A stretch of DNA of 64,000 nt from Ceratodon purpureus (GCA_014871385.1 CM026426.1:97676861-97740860), one strand, 5' to 3'. Positions 35,480 to 47,122 are shown, numbered from the stretch's first letter. Notes: generated by a model from the letters alone, not told the origin. Made by a program: numbers and translations.

Positions 35480-36600
35480 CACATAGAAGATAGGATACTA
35501 AAGCATTGTACATGTACAAAACTATCACCAGTTCGGAGGTATTCCTCAAGTTTATAGTTACGGATCACGATGAGGATGAGTTCGAATTGCAAGGATGTGT
35601 CCGCCCGGTGTTGGATTAATCGTTATACAAGTACTCTGTGATGATCAGCTCTACAGTGAGTTCTTACTGGACAGTTGCACATTCAGAATCGTGTTCGAGA
35701 AAAAAAGGAAGGAACCATATAGATGGAGGTTGCATGCAAGAGTTTTTTTTGTTTTTTGACGCAAAGGAATTCCATTGCAAAAGATAGATTACAAGCCCGC
35801 ATGCGAGAGTCTTTCACACATTGCCCTGGCTAGAACACCAGTATCGTACATGGAGAGGATACATAACATACGCAAAAACTAATTAGGGATAAGGCAGGCA
35901 CATGACACTCGTCAGAGCCAGAATTCCATAACGCAACGCGGACTCCATATCACGACAATGAATGATCCGAGATTTAATGCACGCCGCCAACTCCATTGGA
36001 CGAGAATCTTACAAAATTGGGACTTTATTGGACGTTGCCAGAGCGCTGTTCTATACATAGTAAAAAGGGACATAAACTGATAGTAACAACATGTCTAGCA
36101 AAGGTTCGTGCAAGATTAGAAAAGCCAAGTAATCCAATCTAGGATCACTTTCCGTAAATCAAAAATAGGAACTGCAAAAAAGGGATCTGTGAGACGTAAG
36201 TTACAGTGAAGAAAAGTTCTCAAAATGAAGCTTAAAAACTGCAAAGCTCATTATGCACCGCAGCTCCAGCAGACCCTCAGAAGAGGCGGATTCAAAGGAA
36301 GTTGCATTCCATCGCTGGCGGATTCATACTTCAACAAAATTGTTCGTTCGAATGCAGGTCCACCCCTTCCATTGCGCGGATACCCGCTCCATTCTAATAA
36401 GCCCATAAACTATTCCACTTCATATGGCTCCGTAGTGTCCACTTACAAATGGATTAATAGTTACACGTACAATCCGGCTCCGACAGAAGATCCACGAAAT
36501 CGGTCTGCGTTCCCTGGTCGTGGATCCGCGAAAAGCACGAAATGGAAGAGAGATACCTTCGTAATCGCGACTAAGCCGCCGTTTCCGACTTCTGCGATGC
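35480..36600. other. No gene supported
   Basis: One plus-strand frame (36225-36695) is open but has no recognisable motif and overlaps the better minus-strand frame. I see no RNA gene or repeat. Confidence 0.35.
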
Positions 36601-36608
36601 CGTGCGAC

Positions 36609-36971
36609 TCAGCCACCTTCGGCGAGAGTCCGTGTAGATATGCCCGATCGGATTGGAGCGGAGATGTCCGTCTCGCGATGTGCGCTTGTGGGTGATCCGG
36701 TCTGCGAGTTCGTGGGAGTTCCGCTCTGCGCGTGAGCCGAGTCGTGTGCAGTTTGATCTCCCGAGTTCGCAGCTCTGGCTGCGAGTAAACTCCGTCGCAC
36801 CCAAGTGTAGTTCAACACATTGTTGACGTTGGTGAACTGCTCCTGCATAATGGGCGTCCACTGGAAATCACGAGAAGTATTCAACAAAGACCTCACAATA
36901 TCCTGGTGATCTAGTAAATACTGGACATCTCGAATCTCGTACATCACGCGGGTTACAAGCAGCCACTGCAA
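36609..36971 (-). CDS. Unrecognised open frame behind a TCCGAC array
   Basis: About 120 codons. The first half reads like ordinary protein (YLLDHQDIVRSLLNTSRDF, FTNVNNVLNYTWVRRSLL) and the second half is Ser/Thr/Arg-rich. A TCCGAC-type array lies about 400 bases upstream, as for the other genes of the middle groups. No family recognised. It could be the start of another member of the gene set. Confidence 0.3.
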   Translation of the reverse strand: MQWLLVTRVMYEIRDVQYLLDHQDIVRSLLNTSRDFQWTPIMQEQFTNVNNVLNYTWVRRSLLAARAANSGDQTAHDSAHAQSGTPTNSQTGSPTSAHRETDISAPIRSGISTRTLAEGG

Positions 36972-37374
36972 AACATGGCGGTCTCAGGGTGCGGGGAGGA
37001 CTCTGTCGGACTAGGCATTCTAAACGAGGAGCTCCCGGCCATGCTACAAGACGATGCGGAAATCAAGAGAGTCAAGTGGGAGTCTCAAATGACAGTCTCA
37101 AAAATAAGCACCCTGTTCATTCTAAAACGAGAGTCTCAAGAATAACCAAAAATACTATACGCATATCGTGGAAGAGCCTATGTAATCTACCATGTAGACT
37201 GAAGACTGCCGTTGTAGAAGAATGAGTGAATAATGACTGAACAATGCATTTGACTGATATCCGAGAGCAAGGATAGAGTGACAATGATTAGATCAAGCAT
37301 GTTAATCATAAGTACTGATGTTTTAGTAGGAGTGGAGACATATTAGTGCATGACTTAAAGAAGAACGTCCACCC

Positions 37375-37560
37375 AAATCCGACATTGCAATCCGTCGTTC
37401 GACCTTCGTATCCGCGCTCTCCGCATCCCGTCCGCTTGAACCGGAGTGCATTTGGATCCGACAAGAGCACGCTCTCGACCTGTCCGACCCACTGACCGCG
37501 TAATTCCCAGTGTTGAACGCAGATTCCGATGGGTCAATCGCTCCGATTCTCCGATCACAG
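37375..37560. repeat. TCCGAC-type motif array
   Basis: Words such as ATCCGAC, GTCCGAC, GTCCGCTT and ATCCGCG recur in less than 200 bases. The array stands upstream of the open frame at 36.6-37.0 kb. Confidence 0.5.
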
Positions 37561-37806
37561 CGATTGTCACGGACCACGCAGCCAAGAATAAACAAAAATA
37601 TGAAATTCATGGAGAAAAGAAAACGCTATGAATGAAGAAGGATGAATAGGCGTTTAATAAGAAAAAAAATTAAGGAAAAGTTATAGAGAAATTATGAAAT
37701 AATGTTTAAATAAGGATGATATAGAAACAAATTTGTGAATGATAAAGGAATGAGGTGGGAGTACAGAAGAGAAATATATTAAGATGAGAGCTAAATAATA
37801 TATTAA

Positions 37807-38658
37807 CCCCTAAAGTTCTGAGGGTATTTTTCATCAAAACTGCCTGAAAACAGCTCCTCTTCAAAGTAAGGTGGATTCTGCAAACTTGGGGTTTTTTTTT
37901 TAACATCTAACCGTAAGATCTTGTAGCTAACTTCTATGTCTACATGTACACCAAATCTCACACACTCATTCTTCTCTGATTGCAAGATCATAACGTTCAA
38001 AGTAGGAAAACAAGTTTTTATTCCCTGCGAAAAAAGGGGACATCAGAGTCTTGAAGGCCCAAAAAACCATTTTTCTGCATTATGGAATTTGGGGGTTTTG
38101 ATGCACGTCAAAGAAGACTGAGTTAGCTAATTGTGTTGAGAAAATTATATTCAAAAAAAGTTGTGAAACGTTGCCAAAAAAATCATTTTCCGCTAGGGGG
38201 TATTTTGAAATTCACAAACAAAGGCCTTTTTTGGACAATAAAAGTAGCATATGGAAAATTTCTGGATTGGAAATCGGAACGGTGGGAACATGCTCTACTG
38301 TCTTCTCTATGCATAGAAATTTTTATTTTTAAAAAATATAAAAACCTCAATTTTTGGTGGAATTTCAAAGTTTCGTCTTTGGGCAGATTTTGGCAGTTTT
38401 GGGCAGTTTTGGGCAGAATTTGCTGCATTCACAGTGGCTTCGAAACATTCAGCAGCTGCCCAACGAGCAGCGTTTGACACTTAAGCCTTCATAACTTTTG
38501 ATCCCGATGTCGGAATTGAAAAATAAAAAAACCGATAGGAAGATCTCCAACCGGACCACCTACAATAAAAATTTCAGAAAATCCTGATATAAATTGCATA
38601 CATACGTACATGCCCAAATTCAAAAAAAGCCCAAATGTGGCAGATTGTCCTTTAGGGG
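37807..38658. mobile_element. piggyBac-like non-autonomous element (852 bp) flanked by TTAA
   Basis: The left end reads TTAA|CCCCTAAAG and the right end CTTTAGGGG|TTAA, giving 9-bp terminal inverted repeats starting with CCC and a TTAA target site on both sides (37803-37806 and 38659-38662). TTAA sites and CCC-starting ends are hallmarks of piggyBac elements. The interior shows no transposase. A small frame in it (38133-38477) is low complexity, so the element would be mobilised in trans. Confidence 0.6.
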
Positions 38659-39060
38659 TTAAAAAGGATAAATACAGAGTGATTACTAACGAGAGTATTG
38701 GAACAATATTAAAAATAAAATTAATTGGTGGCAATTATCAATTAGATGGCATAAGAGCGAAAGTAGACAAAAAAATAATATAGAAGTCCAACAACAATAA
38801 CAATGAGGACAATTAAATTTCCTTAAAAATTAAAACGACCGTATAAATTATACTACGATGTATGACTAAGTTCGTTGGCGTGTATGCAAAAGGTATAACA
38901 TATGTAGGCCAAAAGTTTTGGATATGAAAGGCGTTTCAATTAAATCTTAACCGCAACTTACCGCAACGTTACATTGCTTTGAACAGTAAGTTGCCACATT
39001 GCTTGACGAGTATAGTGGTACGACAACGTCCAATCTAATGGTAGTAAAAAAGCCCAACCT

Positions 39061-39228
39061 CCCTTAACCATAATGATTTGCTAAAGTTACAAGTTTTTAG
39101 CGTCATTATTGTTCTTGGATGACGATTAAATATTTTGTGTATTCAAAGAATGATTCACAAACAACATATGACTTTTAACAAATTGAGTTATTTAGCAATG
39201 TTAAATTTGATGTGTTTATTATACGTTT
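39061..39228. repeat. Direct repeat copy 1 (168 bp)
   Basis: Starts CCCTTAACCATAATGATTTG and is almost identical (about two mismatches) to 39572-39739, at an offset of 511 bases. The pair could be terminal direct repeats of a small non-autonomous element or a segmental duplication. Confidence 0.8.
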
Positions 39229-39571
39229 ATTTTTACCTTTTTAATTCATAATTGACCAAATATATATATCTTTTGTTAAACTTTATATTAAACTTTGATG
39301 TGTTTAACAGAGGAACCAGCAGGACTTGCAATTGGCTATGTCATACTAAAGCTAATATACCAAAGCTAGTAAATCTTCAGGTCGACCCAAAGTCACCTGA
39401 AGATCCTCTAAGCGCTTGAGTTCAGCTGATGATTCGTCAATATCCATTGTTTCAAATGTAGCAGAAGACATGGCCATCGTGGAGAAGACGTTTTTATTTT
39501 TATTTTTTTTTACTTTTAGTTCCTCCAACCTCCCATACTAATGTATTATATTTCAGTGTAGTCAATTCTCT

Positions 39572-39739
39572 CCCTTAACCATAATGATTTGCTAAAGTTA
39601 CAAGTTTTTAGCGTCATTATTGTTCTTGGATGACGATTAAATATTTTGTGTATTCAAAGAATGATTCACAAACAACATATAACTTTTAACAAATTGAGTT
39701 ATTTAGCAATGTTAAATTTGATGTGTTTATTATATGTTT
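39572..39739. repeat. Direct repeat copy 2 (168 bp)
   Basis: Second copy of the 39061-39228 repeat. The unique stretch between the copies (about 340 bases) has no open frame of note. Confidence 0.8.
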
Positions 39740-40095
39740 TTTTTACTTTGATGTGTTTATTATTCATTTAAAGATAAACAGATGTTGATATAGATTTGTT
39801 TTAAAGAAGTTTTATTTTAAATAATAGTATTTTAAAGATGATATAGATAAAAACTCGTGAAAGATAAAAGAAATAAGTGATAGCACATAAAATAACACAA
39901 ACAGTTAAATAAGATATGATGAATAACTAAAAAAATGGTTATTCATAGCGTAATCGAAATAATAATAAAAATAAAATAAAATGGTGGATATGATCGATGT
40001 TATGGCATACGAGTGAAAGTAAACTGATACAATAATGGAGATGACAAGACACAGTAACAATGACGATAATGGGATTTGGGTTTAGAGAGGACGTG

Positions 40096-40148
40096 TGCAC
40101 ATGTTTGTTATATGCACATGTTTGTTATATGCACATGTTTGTTATATG
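40096..40148. repeat. 17-bp tandem repeat, three copies
   Basis: ATGCACATGTTTGTTAT is repeated three times in a row in an AT-rich region. Simple minisatellite. Confidence 0.85.
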
Positions 40149-40351
40149 AATGTAATTACTATACTCATGTGTTCGTTGCATAAACAAACATTTAAAAAAT
40201 TATTTAAAAATATATCTCCAAAGATTTGAGATTTTATAGGAATCTTGGAATGTAAATGCTGAAATTAGTAAATGATTGACACACGCTTTAATAACTTGTT
40301 ATTTGTGCTTTTTTAAAACGGATGCCAAAAAATTCCAATGTTTTCCTTATT

Positions 40352-40481
40352 CACTAGTAGAAATGTGGTCCATAATGACTCGTCCATAATGACTTAAATG
40401 GTCCAAAATGACTCAATTGAGTCATTTTGGACCATTTAAGTCATTACGGTCAAGTCATTAAGGACCATATTTCTACTAGTG
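40352..40481. mobile_element. 130-bp CACTA miniature element, full-length hairpin
   Basis: The ends read CACTAGTAGAAAT and its reverse complement, and ATT is duplicated on both sides (40349-40351 and 40482-40484). This matches the CACTA terminal sequence and the 3-bp target duplication of that class. The whole element is nearly palindromic, with a perfect core around TCAATTGA, so a transcript would fold into one long hairpin. Confidence 0.85.
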
Positions 40482-40734
40482 ATTCCATTTGTTTTTTATA
40501 ATACAGATTCTCACTCTGTTTGTAAATCACGTACAATTACATCCAGATGTGGAATACTATACCAAATGGGACTTCCCACGATGCATGCTCTACGAACGAA
40601 TGATATTTTTATTATTCGGAACAGGATAAAATAGACAAAATTGAGGGATGGACCGCGGAGGGTGCAATCTAATACGCACGGAAGGGAATTGAACTGTACG
40701 CAAACGGGGACGAAGATTACAATGCACCCCGTCT

Positions 40735-41130
40735 GACCTGCAGCGGACATCCGGCAACGGGATCGGACAAGTAGCCTCCGAGATCATCCAATCAGTCTAG
40801 GCGCCGGATAGTGAGTCGGACAGTGCCATATCCGGGGAAGCCAAGAGTGCATGTCCGACACAGAAGTGAGGATGGCGCGAGGGGAGTGCGAGGAGGGGGA
40901 GTGGGAGTGGGAGAAGTTTCCAGGGCCGCGGGACGGGAGGGGCAAGACACAAAACACTAAAGGATCCATGGCGGACGAGGTCGGAGAGCCACCAAACGGG
41001 GATATTAATCGTGGGCGGACAGAGGTCGCACATCTGTCGCGGAGCAGACCGATTCATGCGCTGACGGGTCACGAGGTTGTCGAACACGGCTCGGATAAGT
41101 ACAGAATGGAGGTCTCCTCATATCGTAGTA
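40735..41130. repeat. TCCGAC/CGGAC motif array
   Basis: Words such as GTCGGAC, CATCCGG, GTCCGAC and GGCGGAC recur. It belongs to the same motif class as the arrays at 30.9 and 35 kb. Its gene is unclear; the frame at 41.1-41.7 kb lies beside it but points toward it. Confidence 0.45.
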
Positions 41131-41148
41131 TGAAGACTAGGCGAGCGT

Positions 41149-41721
41149 TCACTCTCGGATCCGAACAGTTGGGTCGTTGGCTTCGTCGCAACGTCGGTCC
41201 TCCTCGAATACATCTGTGCTCATGTTGTCATCAGACCGCGGACTTCTAGTGCTTAGACGCAACTCATTGTCTCTGGTGATAACTAGCTTCTTCGTTGGAC
41301 GGGATCCTTGGGGGTCGCGTATTCCATTTTCATCGAGTTCTGGTCTACCTTCGGAGTTCTCAGGTTCGTACGGGGCGAAGCGCGATGCAGTCCCTTGGAA
41401 CCTTTTCTTTCGCTTTACACCTCTTGTTGTTCGTTGGATAACACTTCCCCTTGCAGGACCACTGGACACTCTTTCCCCAATCGTGCAACTAGATGCACGT
41501 GCCGCAACGTCCCGTATCGACGTAGATGGAAACCATTTCCGCACGGGCCGGCTGCGTGAAGAAGACACGGTCAGAACAACGGACTGGCTACCGTTGGTTA
41601 CAGCAGATCCTACTGCTCGGCGTCTGCGTCCCCGGCCGAAGGTCTGCTGCGGAAGGATGTGACCCCTACCAGCAGGGGTAGAGAGCAGGGCAGAAGCTGG
41701 CTGTTGCTGGTTTACAGCCAT
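41149..41721 (-). CDS. Unrecognised basic open frame
   Basis: About 190 codons from an ATG at 41721, Arg/Ser-rich (FGRGRRRRAVGSAV, GVKRKKRF), ending in an acidic segment. No family recognised. It follows the hAT gene at 42.1-44.4 kb on the same strand. It may be a further component of the gene set or a chance open frame in GC-rich DNA. Confidence 0.35.
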   Translation of the reverse strand: MAVNQQQPASALLSTPAGRGHILPQQTFGRGRRRRAVGSAVTNGSQSVVLTVSSSRSRPVRKWFPSTSIRDVAARASSCTIGERVSSGPARGSVIQRTTRGVKRKKRFQGTASRFAPYEPENSEGRPELDENGIRDPQGSRPTKKLVITRDNELRLSTRSPRSDDNMSTDVFEEDRRCDEANDPTVRIRE

Positions 41722-42132
41722 ACTTCCGGACGTACTAGCAAGGCTTCGAGTTATGGGACGGCGTATTTCCTCAGACGGGGTCTGAACTTCCTAATCGGCC
41801 ATCCTCCTTCTCGAATCTTCCTCGGTTATTTCATCTCTCCGGCTATTGATAGGTGGTAAATCCTCCTGAAAAACTATTCGAATCTCTCCCTCCATGTTCG
41901 CCAGGTTCTTGTCGAAATCCCTCTGGCCGAATGACAAAGAATCACTCCAAGGCAGCGAGAAGTCCGTGTCGACGATAGGTATCCTCCGGGCCGGACTACC
42001 ATCTCCTCTGTCCGGCTGTATTTCTGCTGCGTTGATCGGACTCTGAGCTCGACGCTCACCTCCAGCATACGCCTGCCGCTCGACGCGACTATCCTGGCGG
42101 AGGATATCTTCAACCGCATCCCGGCGGTGTCC

Positions 42133-44394
42133 TTAGTCGAACATATTGTGGAAGAGCTCGGCAATCCGGACATCGCCACCGTCGTCATGGTCAGATCCTG
42201 CGTCGTCCGATCCGGATTCCTCAAAGTCGCTCTCGGGTGGATCGTCGTCCGCAAGTCCGACACCCCCCATGCCCAATCCGCCCTGTCTGACACCATCCAT
42301 GCGGGCATCGTCCGCCACATCGTCCGCTACATGGTCTCCTCCCTGTCTGACGTCTTCCTCCTCGTCATCCACGTCCGGATCCTTGCCATCGAGGTCATCG
42401 TCGGAATGAACCTCCTCTAAGCCATACCACTGTGCCGGACGCGGGGCCCGGCGGTGACGAACGAGTCTATTGTTCGTGTAGATATACACGAGGTCCTCCG
42501 CTCGTACATGTTTCAATCTATTGCGCACCTTGCTGTGCACGTAGGAGTACATGCTCCACTTGCGCTCACACGCAGACACGGAGCATACTTGTCCAAGTAT
42601 ACGTCTAGCTATTGTTTGGAGAGCCCGGGCTCCACCTCCCATTGCGTCCCACCATTCGTGGATAGCAATGCCGTGCGCCTGGGGATCGGTTGAATCAGCA
42701 AATGCCCCCCGATTCTCGAGGAAATCCTGATACTGGACAAGGATCTGGACGTAATACACCTCGTTAGACGATAACTTGCGAAGAACCCGGTTTAAAATGA
42801 TCCTCGACTCCTCGTGGTTATGAAGTGGCGCCCATCCCTGTAGGGTCGGGTTGAGCATCGCACCTGCCCAATGAAGATCTGTCAACATCATAGCCCATCT
42901 ATGGTCAAATGCGACCATGGCGTCTGCTGCCAGGTCCGCGTTCAATCTGAACGGAGGGGAGGAAAATCTGCGGACGTGGTTCTTCAAATCGTACATCGCC
43001 CTCCAAGCTAGGCCGATTGCAAGTGCCTTCCCATCAAAAAGGCGTAATGCCTTCACCACTGGGATGACCATGTATAAGAAGTTATGGGACGTGTTCCAGA
43101 AACCGTCCGCACACACATACTTCCGCATCAGGCGGACCTTCCTCCCCGCTGAGCTGTTCACATCAGGATAGGTTGCTAAAATACCTGCAAACGCCGGATC
43201 GATGACCATTCTCTCAAATGCATTCCGAAGTTCCACAAGACGCTCGATCATAATGAAATTGGTCGCAAACCGCGTCTCAACGGGCAAACGGATGGTCAGA
43301 TTGGGACACATCCTGCGAAACAAAGCCATTGATGAATGATGATTTCTAACCCATAGACAAATAAGTCTCGCCTTTCTGACTATGTGCTTCATCCAATCCT
43401 CCTTCCCTCAATCTTCGAGTAACAGATCCAAGCAGTGTGCGGCACACCCTTGAACATAAATGTGAGGATATCGTGTCTCGAGCATCCGACTGGATCCAAG
43501 CATGTTCGGAGCATTGTCAGTGCAAACTTGGACAACATGTTGCGGTCCGACCCGATCCACAAACGGACGGATCTGAGAAGCAATATAATCGCTATCTTTG
43601 TAATGTCCCGTCGTGTCTATGGTTCCAAGGAAAACGTCGCCTCTGGTCCCACTCTGGATAACATTCAGAAGAAGACGACTCTGGACGTTGTCCCAACCGT
43701 CTGAACATATCGTAACACCGTATTTCTCTGTGGAATTGCCCGTGAGTTCCTTTACTTGTCTCACCATTTCCGCCTTTCTCGCGGTCAACAATTTTGTGCG
43801 AATAGCATTCATCAATGGCGGCAGGTATGCCGGGAAGCGAGATCGCACTGTTTCCCGAACGGCGTTAATAAAGGCAGGATGCTTAATAACGTTGAATGGG
43901 ATATTGGCTTCGTAGAATGCCGTCGCCCACACTTTATCTAATTGAAGCTTCGTGGAAGCATTGAATCCTTGCACAATATTCAGTTGACGCATTTCCCTGG
44001 GTGGAGAACACTGGGGTGCCATATCGGGCTCCTGCATAGCTGGCCTATCATTCGCGCGCGCCCCCTCGTTATCGGGAGCTTGAGGTATTACCGGATCTGG
44101 GACCCCGTCACCTCCAAAGCCAATGTCATGAACATCATCGGGCTCTCTTCTAGGAACTTCACCTCCGCAGTCTACGAACAACCTCCTCACCCGCGCACTC
44201 GGTAATCTGCAAATTTGTATACCGTAGTTACCTGGACCACCTAAAGGTCTGTATCCAAAGTGGGCGAACATTCTATCTCGACGGTACACAATAGTCACAT
44301 TACAAATTCTACACCTAACCTGTCTCTGAGGCCTCGCACCCACCACGCCCAAGTCTTGCCACCACTGATCCCAGGCCTCTACTCTTCGCGGCAT
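42133..44394 (-). pseudogene. hAT-family transposase, near full length, one in-frame TGA
   Basis: The ATG at 44394 opens 754 codons, interrupted once by TGA at 43408-43410 (codon 329), where the two other copies have Trp (LLLEDWGKE). Parts: BED finger (CRICNVTIVYRRDRMFAHF), a Pro/Asp-rich linker, DUF659 with ICSDGWDNVQSRLLLNVI and VCTDNAPNMLG, GCAAHCLDLLLED before the stop, MALFRRMCPNLTIRLPVETRF, and the dimerisation block SACERKWSMYSYVHSKVRNR near residue 640. A long acidic tail ends in a second helix (IAELFHNMF). This is the most complete transposase in the window, and one base keeps it from being a continuous frame. It lies in the second lineage, with TCCGAC arrays. Confidence 0.85.
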
Positions 44395-44429
44395 GCCTGC
44401 GACAGAAAGCAAGAATCTGGAGGGTGAAC

Positions 44430-44437
44430 GCACTATT
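44430..44437 (-). promoter_or_regulatory. TATA-like box of the hAT gene
   Basis: The minus strand reads CTTAAATAGTG, about 40 bases before the ATG at 44394, with the TCCGAC-type array further upstream. Confidence 0.4.
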
Positions 44438-44539
44438 TAAGGCGAGATGGACCTATTACAGAAATTGCGCCCGTCAATGCACTTCTAGCGTCGTTGAACG
44501 AGGGTGGAGGGATGGACTTGCCCTGATCATGTTCCAGAT

Positions 44540-45370
44540 CTCCGATGGAGTTCGGACGGTCCGTTCCAGTGGGCTATGCTTGACCCCTCGCGCACACTTG
44601 GGACTCATGCAGAGGAACCTCACACGAGACCCCAAAGTCTTGAGACACGCAGTGCAAAGAAGGGAGAACAGATCGTGGTGAGTCGCATCTTTTATGGCAC
44701 TCCCCGAGCGTGTCCGGGACCAGGAAGCGGAACATCGCGGAGTTGTTCCGGGTGTTGCGGACGAGGTCGGACGAAGGCGGGATCGATGGCGGTCCAGTAA
44801 CCAGATTCGATTTTGGTCCGCGTTCTGCATATATATGGCACTCGTGTGCTGACATTGGGGCAGTGGTTCGCACTCCGTGAGATTGGCCCATGTACGGAGA
44901 TGGATCAACGACGGACGGGCGGACTACCTGAAATCCGATCGATTTCCGGAATTTGGTCGCTCCGCAATCGGACATGGACGAGGTACCCCGACGGATTAGA
45001 GGCTCGGACGTGGTCCGCCGATCGAAACGTGCGCGTCCTGGAATCGGTCGGACGCGACCTCGAGGCAGGACTGCGGCGAAGGCGGACATAGTTGATTACA
45101 GGGACGATTAAACAATACCGCGTCGTTCTTCTAGAGCACAGGATAGGGGTCGGAACTTTGCGAAACATAATCCGACTTCGGATAGGCGGATTGTGTCTGG
45201 ACAGTGAAAACGGCGCCGGATAATACGAACCTCGCACATCCGGCCTTTGGCAGGAGATTGTGCCGGTCCGGTCTAGCGCGGATGGTGATCTGATACGATC
45301 GGATAGGGGCAGCAGGCAACGTACGTTCGGATTCAATCCGAGGCAGCGTCGTCCGGCAAAGGGCGAATGG
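44540..45370. repeat. TCGGAC/GTCCGA motif array
   Basis: About 25 words of the type TCCGAC, GTCGGAC, TTCGGAC or GTCCGG are spread over 830 bases, in both orientations, between the hAT gene and a possible divergent gene at 45.5 kb. A TATATATGG string at about 44828 lies inside it. Confidence 0.65.
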
Positions 45371-45486
45371 CGGATCATAGTGCGCGAGGTATGCCATGAT
45401 ATACAAACGGGAAGTGCGATAACACAGGTCCCTTTTGATGCAGTTAGCCCGCAAGTTATTGTGGACGAGTCCTCCCCAGTTTCAAG

Positions 45487-45789
45487 ATGGATCCTTGTGA
45501 CATAACTAGTCTAGAGGATGAGGTATTAGAGTTCTTGCTCTCTTGGAATGCCGAGAGGAACGAAGTCGTTGGGGACACTGATAAGGAAACTGCTCCAGGA
45601 GCGGGGAGTGGAGACAAGGACATCAACGTAGACAAGGTACAAGTATTGGGGGGAGGTCTATGCATTCCAGCTAACGAGGGGTGCAAGTGGAAGGACAACA
45701 ATGAGTACGGGAAGCCCGGGGAAGTAGTAATGGGAGGTCATCCCCAGCACAGGGAAGGAAGCATTCCACCGCTGCTACAACCGCGATAG
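45487..45789 (+). CDS. Unrecognised small open frame, divergent from the hAT gene
   Basis: 100 codons from ATG 45487 with normal amino-acid composition (MDPCDITSLEDEVLEFLLSW). A TATA-like ATATACAAA lies about 90 bases upstream, next to the motif array, so it could be the divergent partner of the hAT gene. No family recognised. Confidence 0.35.
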   Translation: MDPCDITSLEDEVLEFLLSWNAERNEVVGDTDKETAPGAGSGDKDINVDKVQVLGGGLCIPANEGCKWKDNNEYGKPGEVVMGGHPQHREGSIPPLLQPR

Positions 45790-46278
45790 GTCCGATACAA
45801 AGGAACATTCTGCATCCGCCCTTATGGATCTACGAGATTCCAGCGCAGCGTCTCCCGCTTCCATCTCCAATGAAACCTGGCCAACTCCTCTGATTCTATC
45901 CCGGCGGAGTGGCGTCGTCCTCGTCCGACTTCCAGCCCTCCACCATCGGGCATGCGCGCATGCACACTTCTCACGCACTCGATCGCTCGATGGACCCCCA
46001 GGCCGTGTCCGCACGATCTTCCGACCCTCCTCGTCCCCCCGGACCCCACTTTGCACCACCTGTTCCGCTGGAATGCGCACGCGTATCGGATGCATGATGC
46101 CTGTGCAGTTCGCCATGGATTGGAACAGCAACACTGCGACTGGGTCCCAGTTCGACGCCCACAGGCGGGTCTCCATGAGGCGCACGGCGGAGAAGTCGGG
46201 ACACAAGAGGCGATACTCTTCTTGAAACGCGTCGACGGATTCGAGCCAAGTCCGTAGACATTCCTGGGATCTCGGCAC
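45775..46278 (-). CDS. Unrecognised open frame
   Basis: 167 codons, starting CLRTWLESVDAFQEEYRLL and later Arg-rich. A second minus-strand frame overlaps it almost completely, so one of the two must be chance. No family recognised. Confidence 0.25.
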   Translation of the reverse strand: MPRSQECLRTWLESVDAFQEEYRLLCPDFSAVRLMETRLWASNWDPVAVLLFQSMANCTGIMHPIRVRIPAEQVVQSGVRGDEEGRKIVRTRPGGPSSDRVREKCACAHARWWRAGSRTRTTPLRRDRIRGVGQVSLEMEAGDAALESRRSIRADAECSFVSDLSRL

Positions 46279-46403
46279 ATCCCTCGCATGTTGATACTCC
46301 CCTCCCCTTCTCCTCGCTGCATCAACCTACACTGGAAAATCCGCGGATTCGTAGTCCGATCAGAGAAACTCGCTTAGGCACCGGCTACTCCCTTCCATAC
46401 AAG

Positions 46404-46556
46404 ATGGCGGGCACTCGCGCGAGCAAGCCATCGGGCACGGCTCGAAATGAGTTGAGGTTGGTGAAGGTCAACGTGCAGAGAATAGACAACGCTACACCAC
46501 CCAGGAAGAACGTTTTCCGCAATGGTGCTGCATTACCAATGGCGCTGAACACATAG
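46404..46556 (+). CDS. Short basic open frame
   Basis: 50 codons from ATG to TAG (MAGTRASKPSGTARNELRLV). Low certainty; listed because its codon use looks protein-like. Confidence 0.15.
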   Translation: MAGTRASKPSGTARNELRLVKVNVQRIDNATPPRKNVFRNGAALPMALNT

Positions 46557-46559
46557 AAG

Positions 46560-47100
46560 AAGGGAGGCGATGATCATCATAGTTCCAAATGGGCATTTAA
46601 TTTTCCCTCTCAATTGCAATAAAACTAGTAATCCACCTAGATTTTGGATTATGAAATCAATCCCAAATTGCGAACAGACGTATACGCAGTTATAACAGGG
46701 CCGACGGTATAATCATAAAACGGAACACGCTCGATACGTCTAGGGATTATGATATCATTCATTTTACACCCTATCACACGAGTATCATTCGAGAACAGAA
46801 TTGATAGTCGCCCCCGGACATGTATTGGCATCATGAACTTATTAGTGACCACACATGTAGAAGTATGATTACAGTATCATCAATGCTTTAACAATTAAAG
46901 TATCATGATGCCAATACTTAAGGATTCGATATCATGATAAACCAGCCTTATTCGGCTGCAATGCAATGTCCGACCCGTTGTCCCATAGGTGCCGGACAAT
47001 GGTCGATACCAATCCGACCATCGGTGACCTGCAACTACGCTAAACCCTAAGCCTTGCAGGTCTTGATGTGCTAAACTGCGATATTCGGTACCCTACACCT
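46560..47100. other. No gene seen
   Basis: AT-rich stretch with several short TATCAT/ATGATA words and no usable frame. Confidence 0.4.
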
Positions 47101-47122
47101 TAGTGTTTCAACGAACAATATC

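Noticed and set aside
38133-38477. 114-codon frame inside the TTAA-flanked element
   Set aside because: Low-complexity, open in both directions, no transposase motif.
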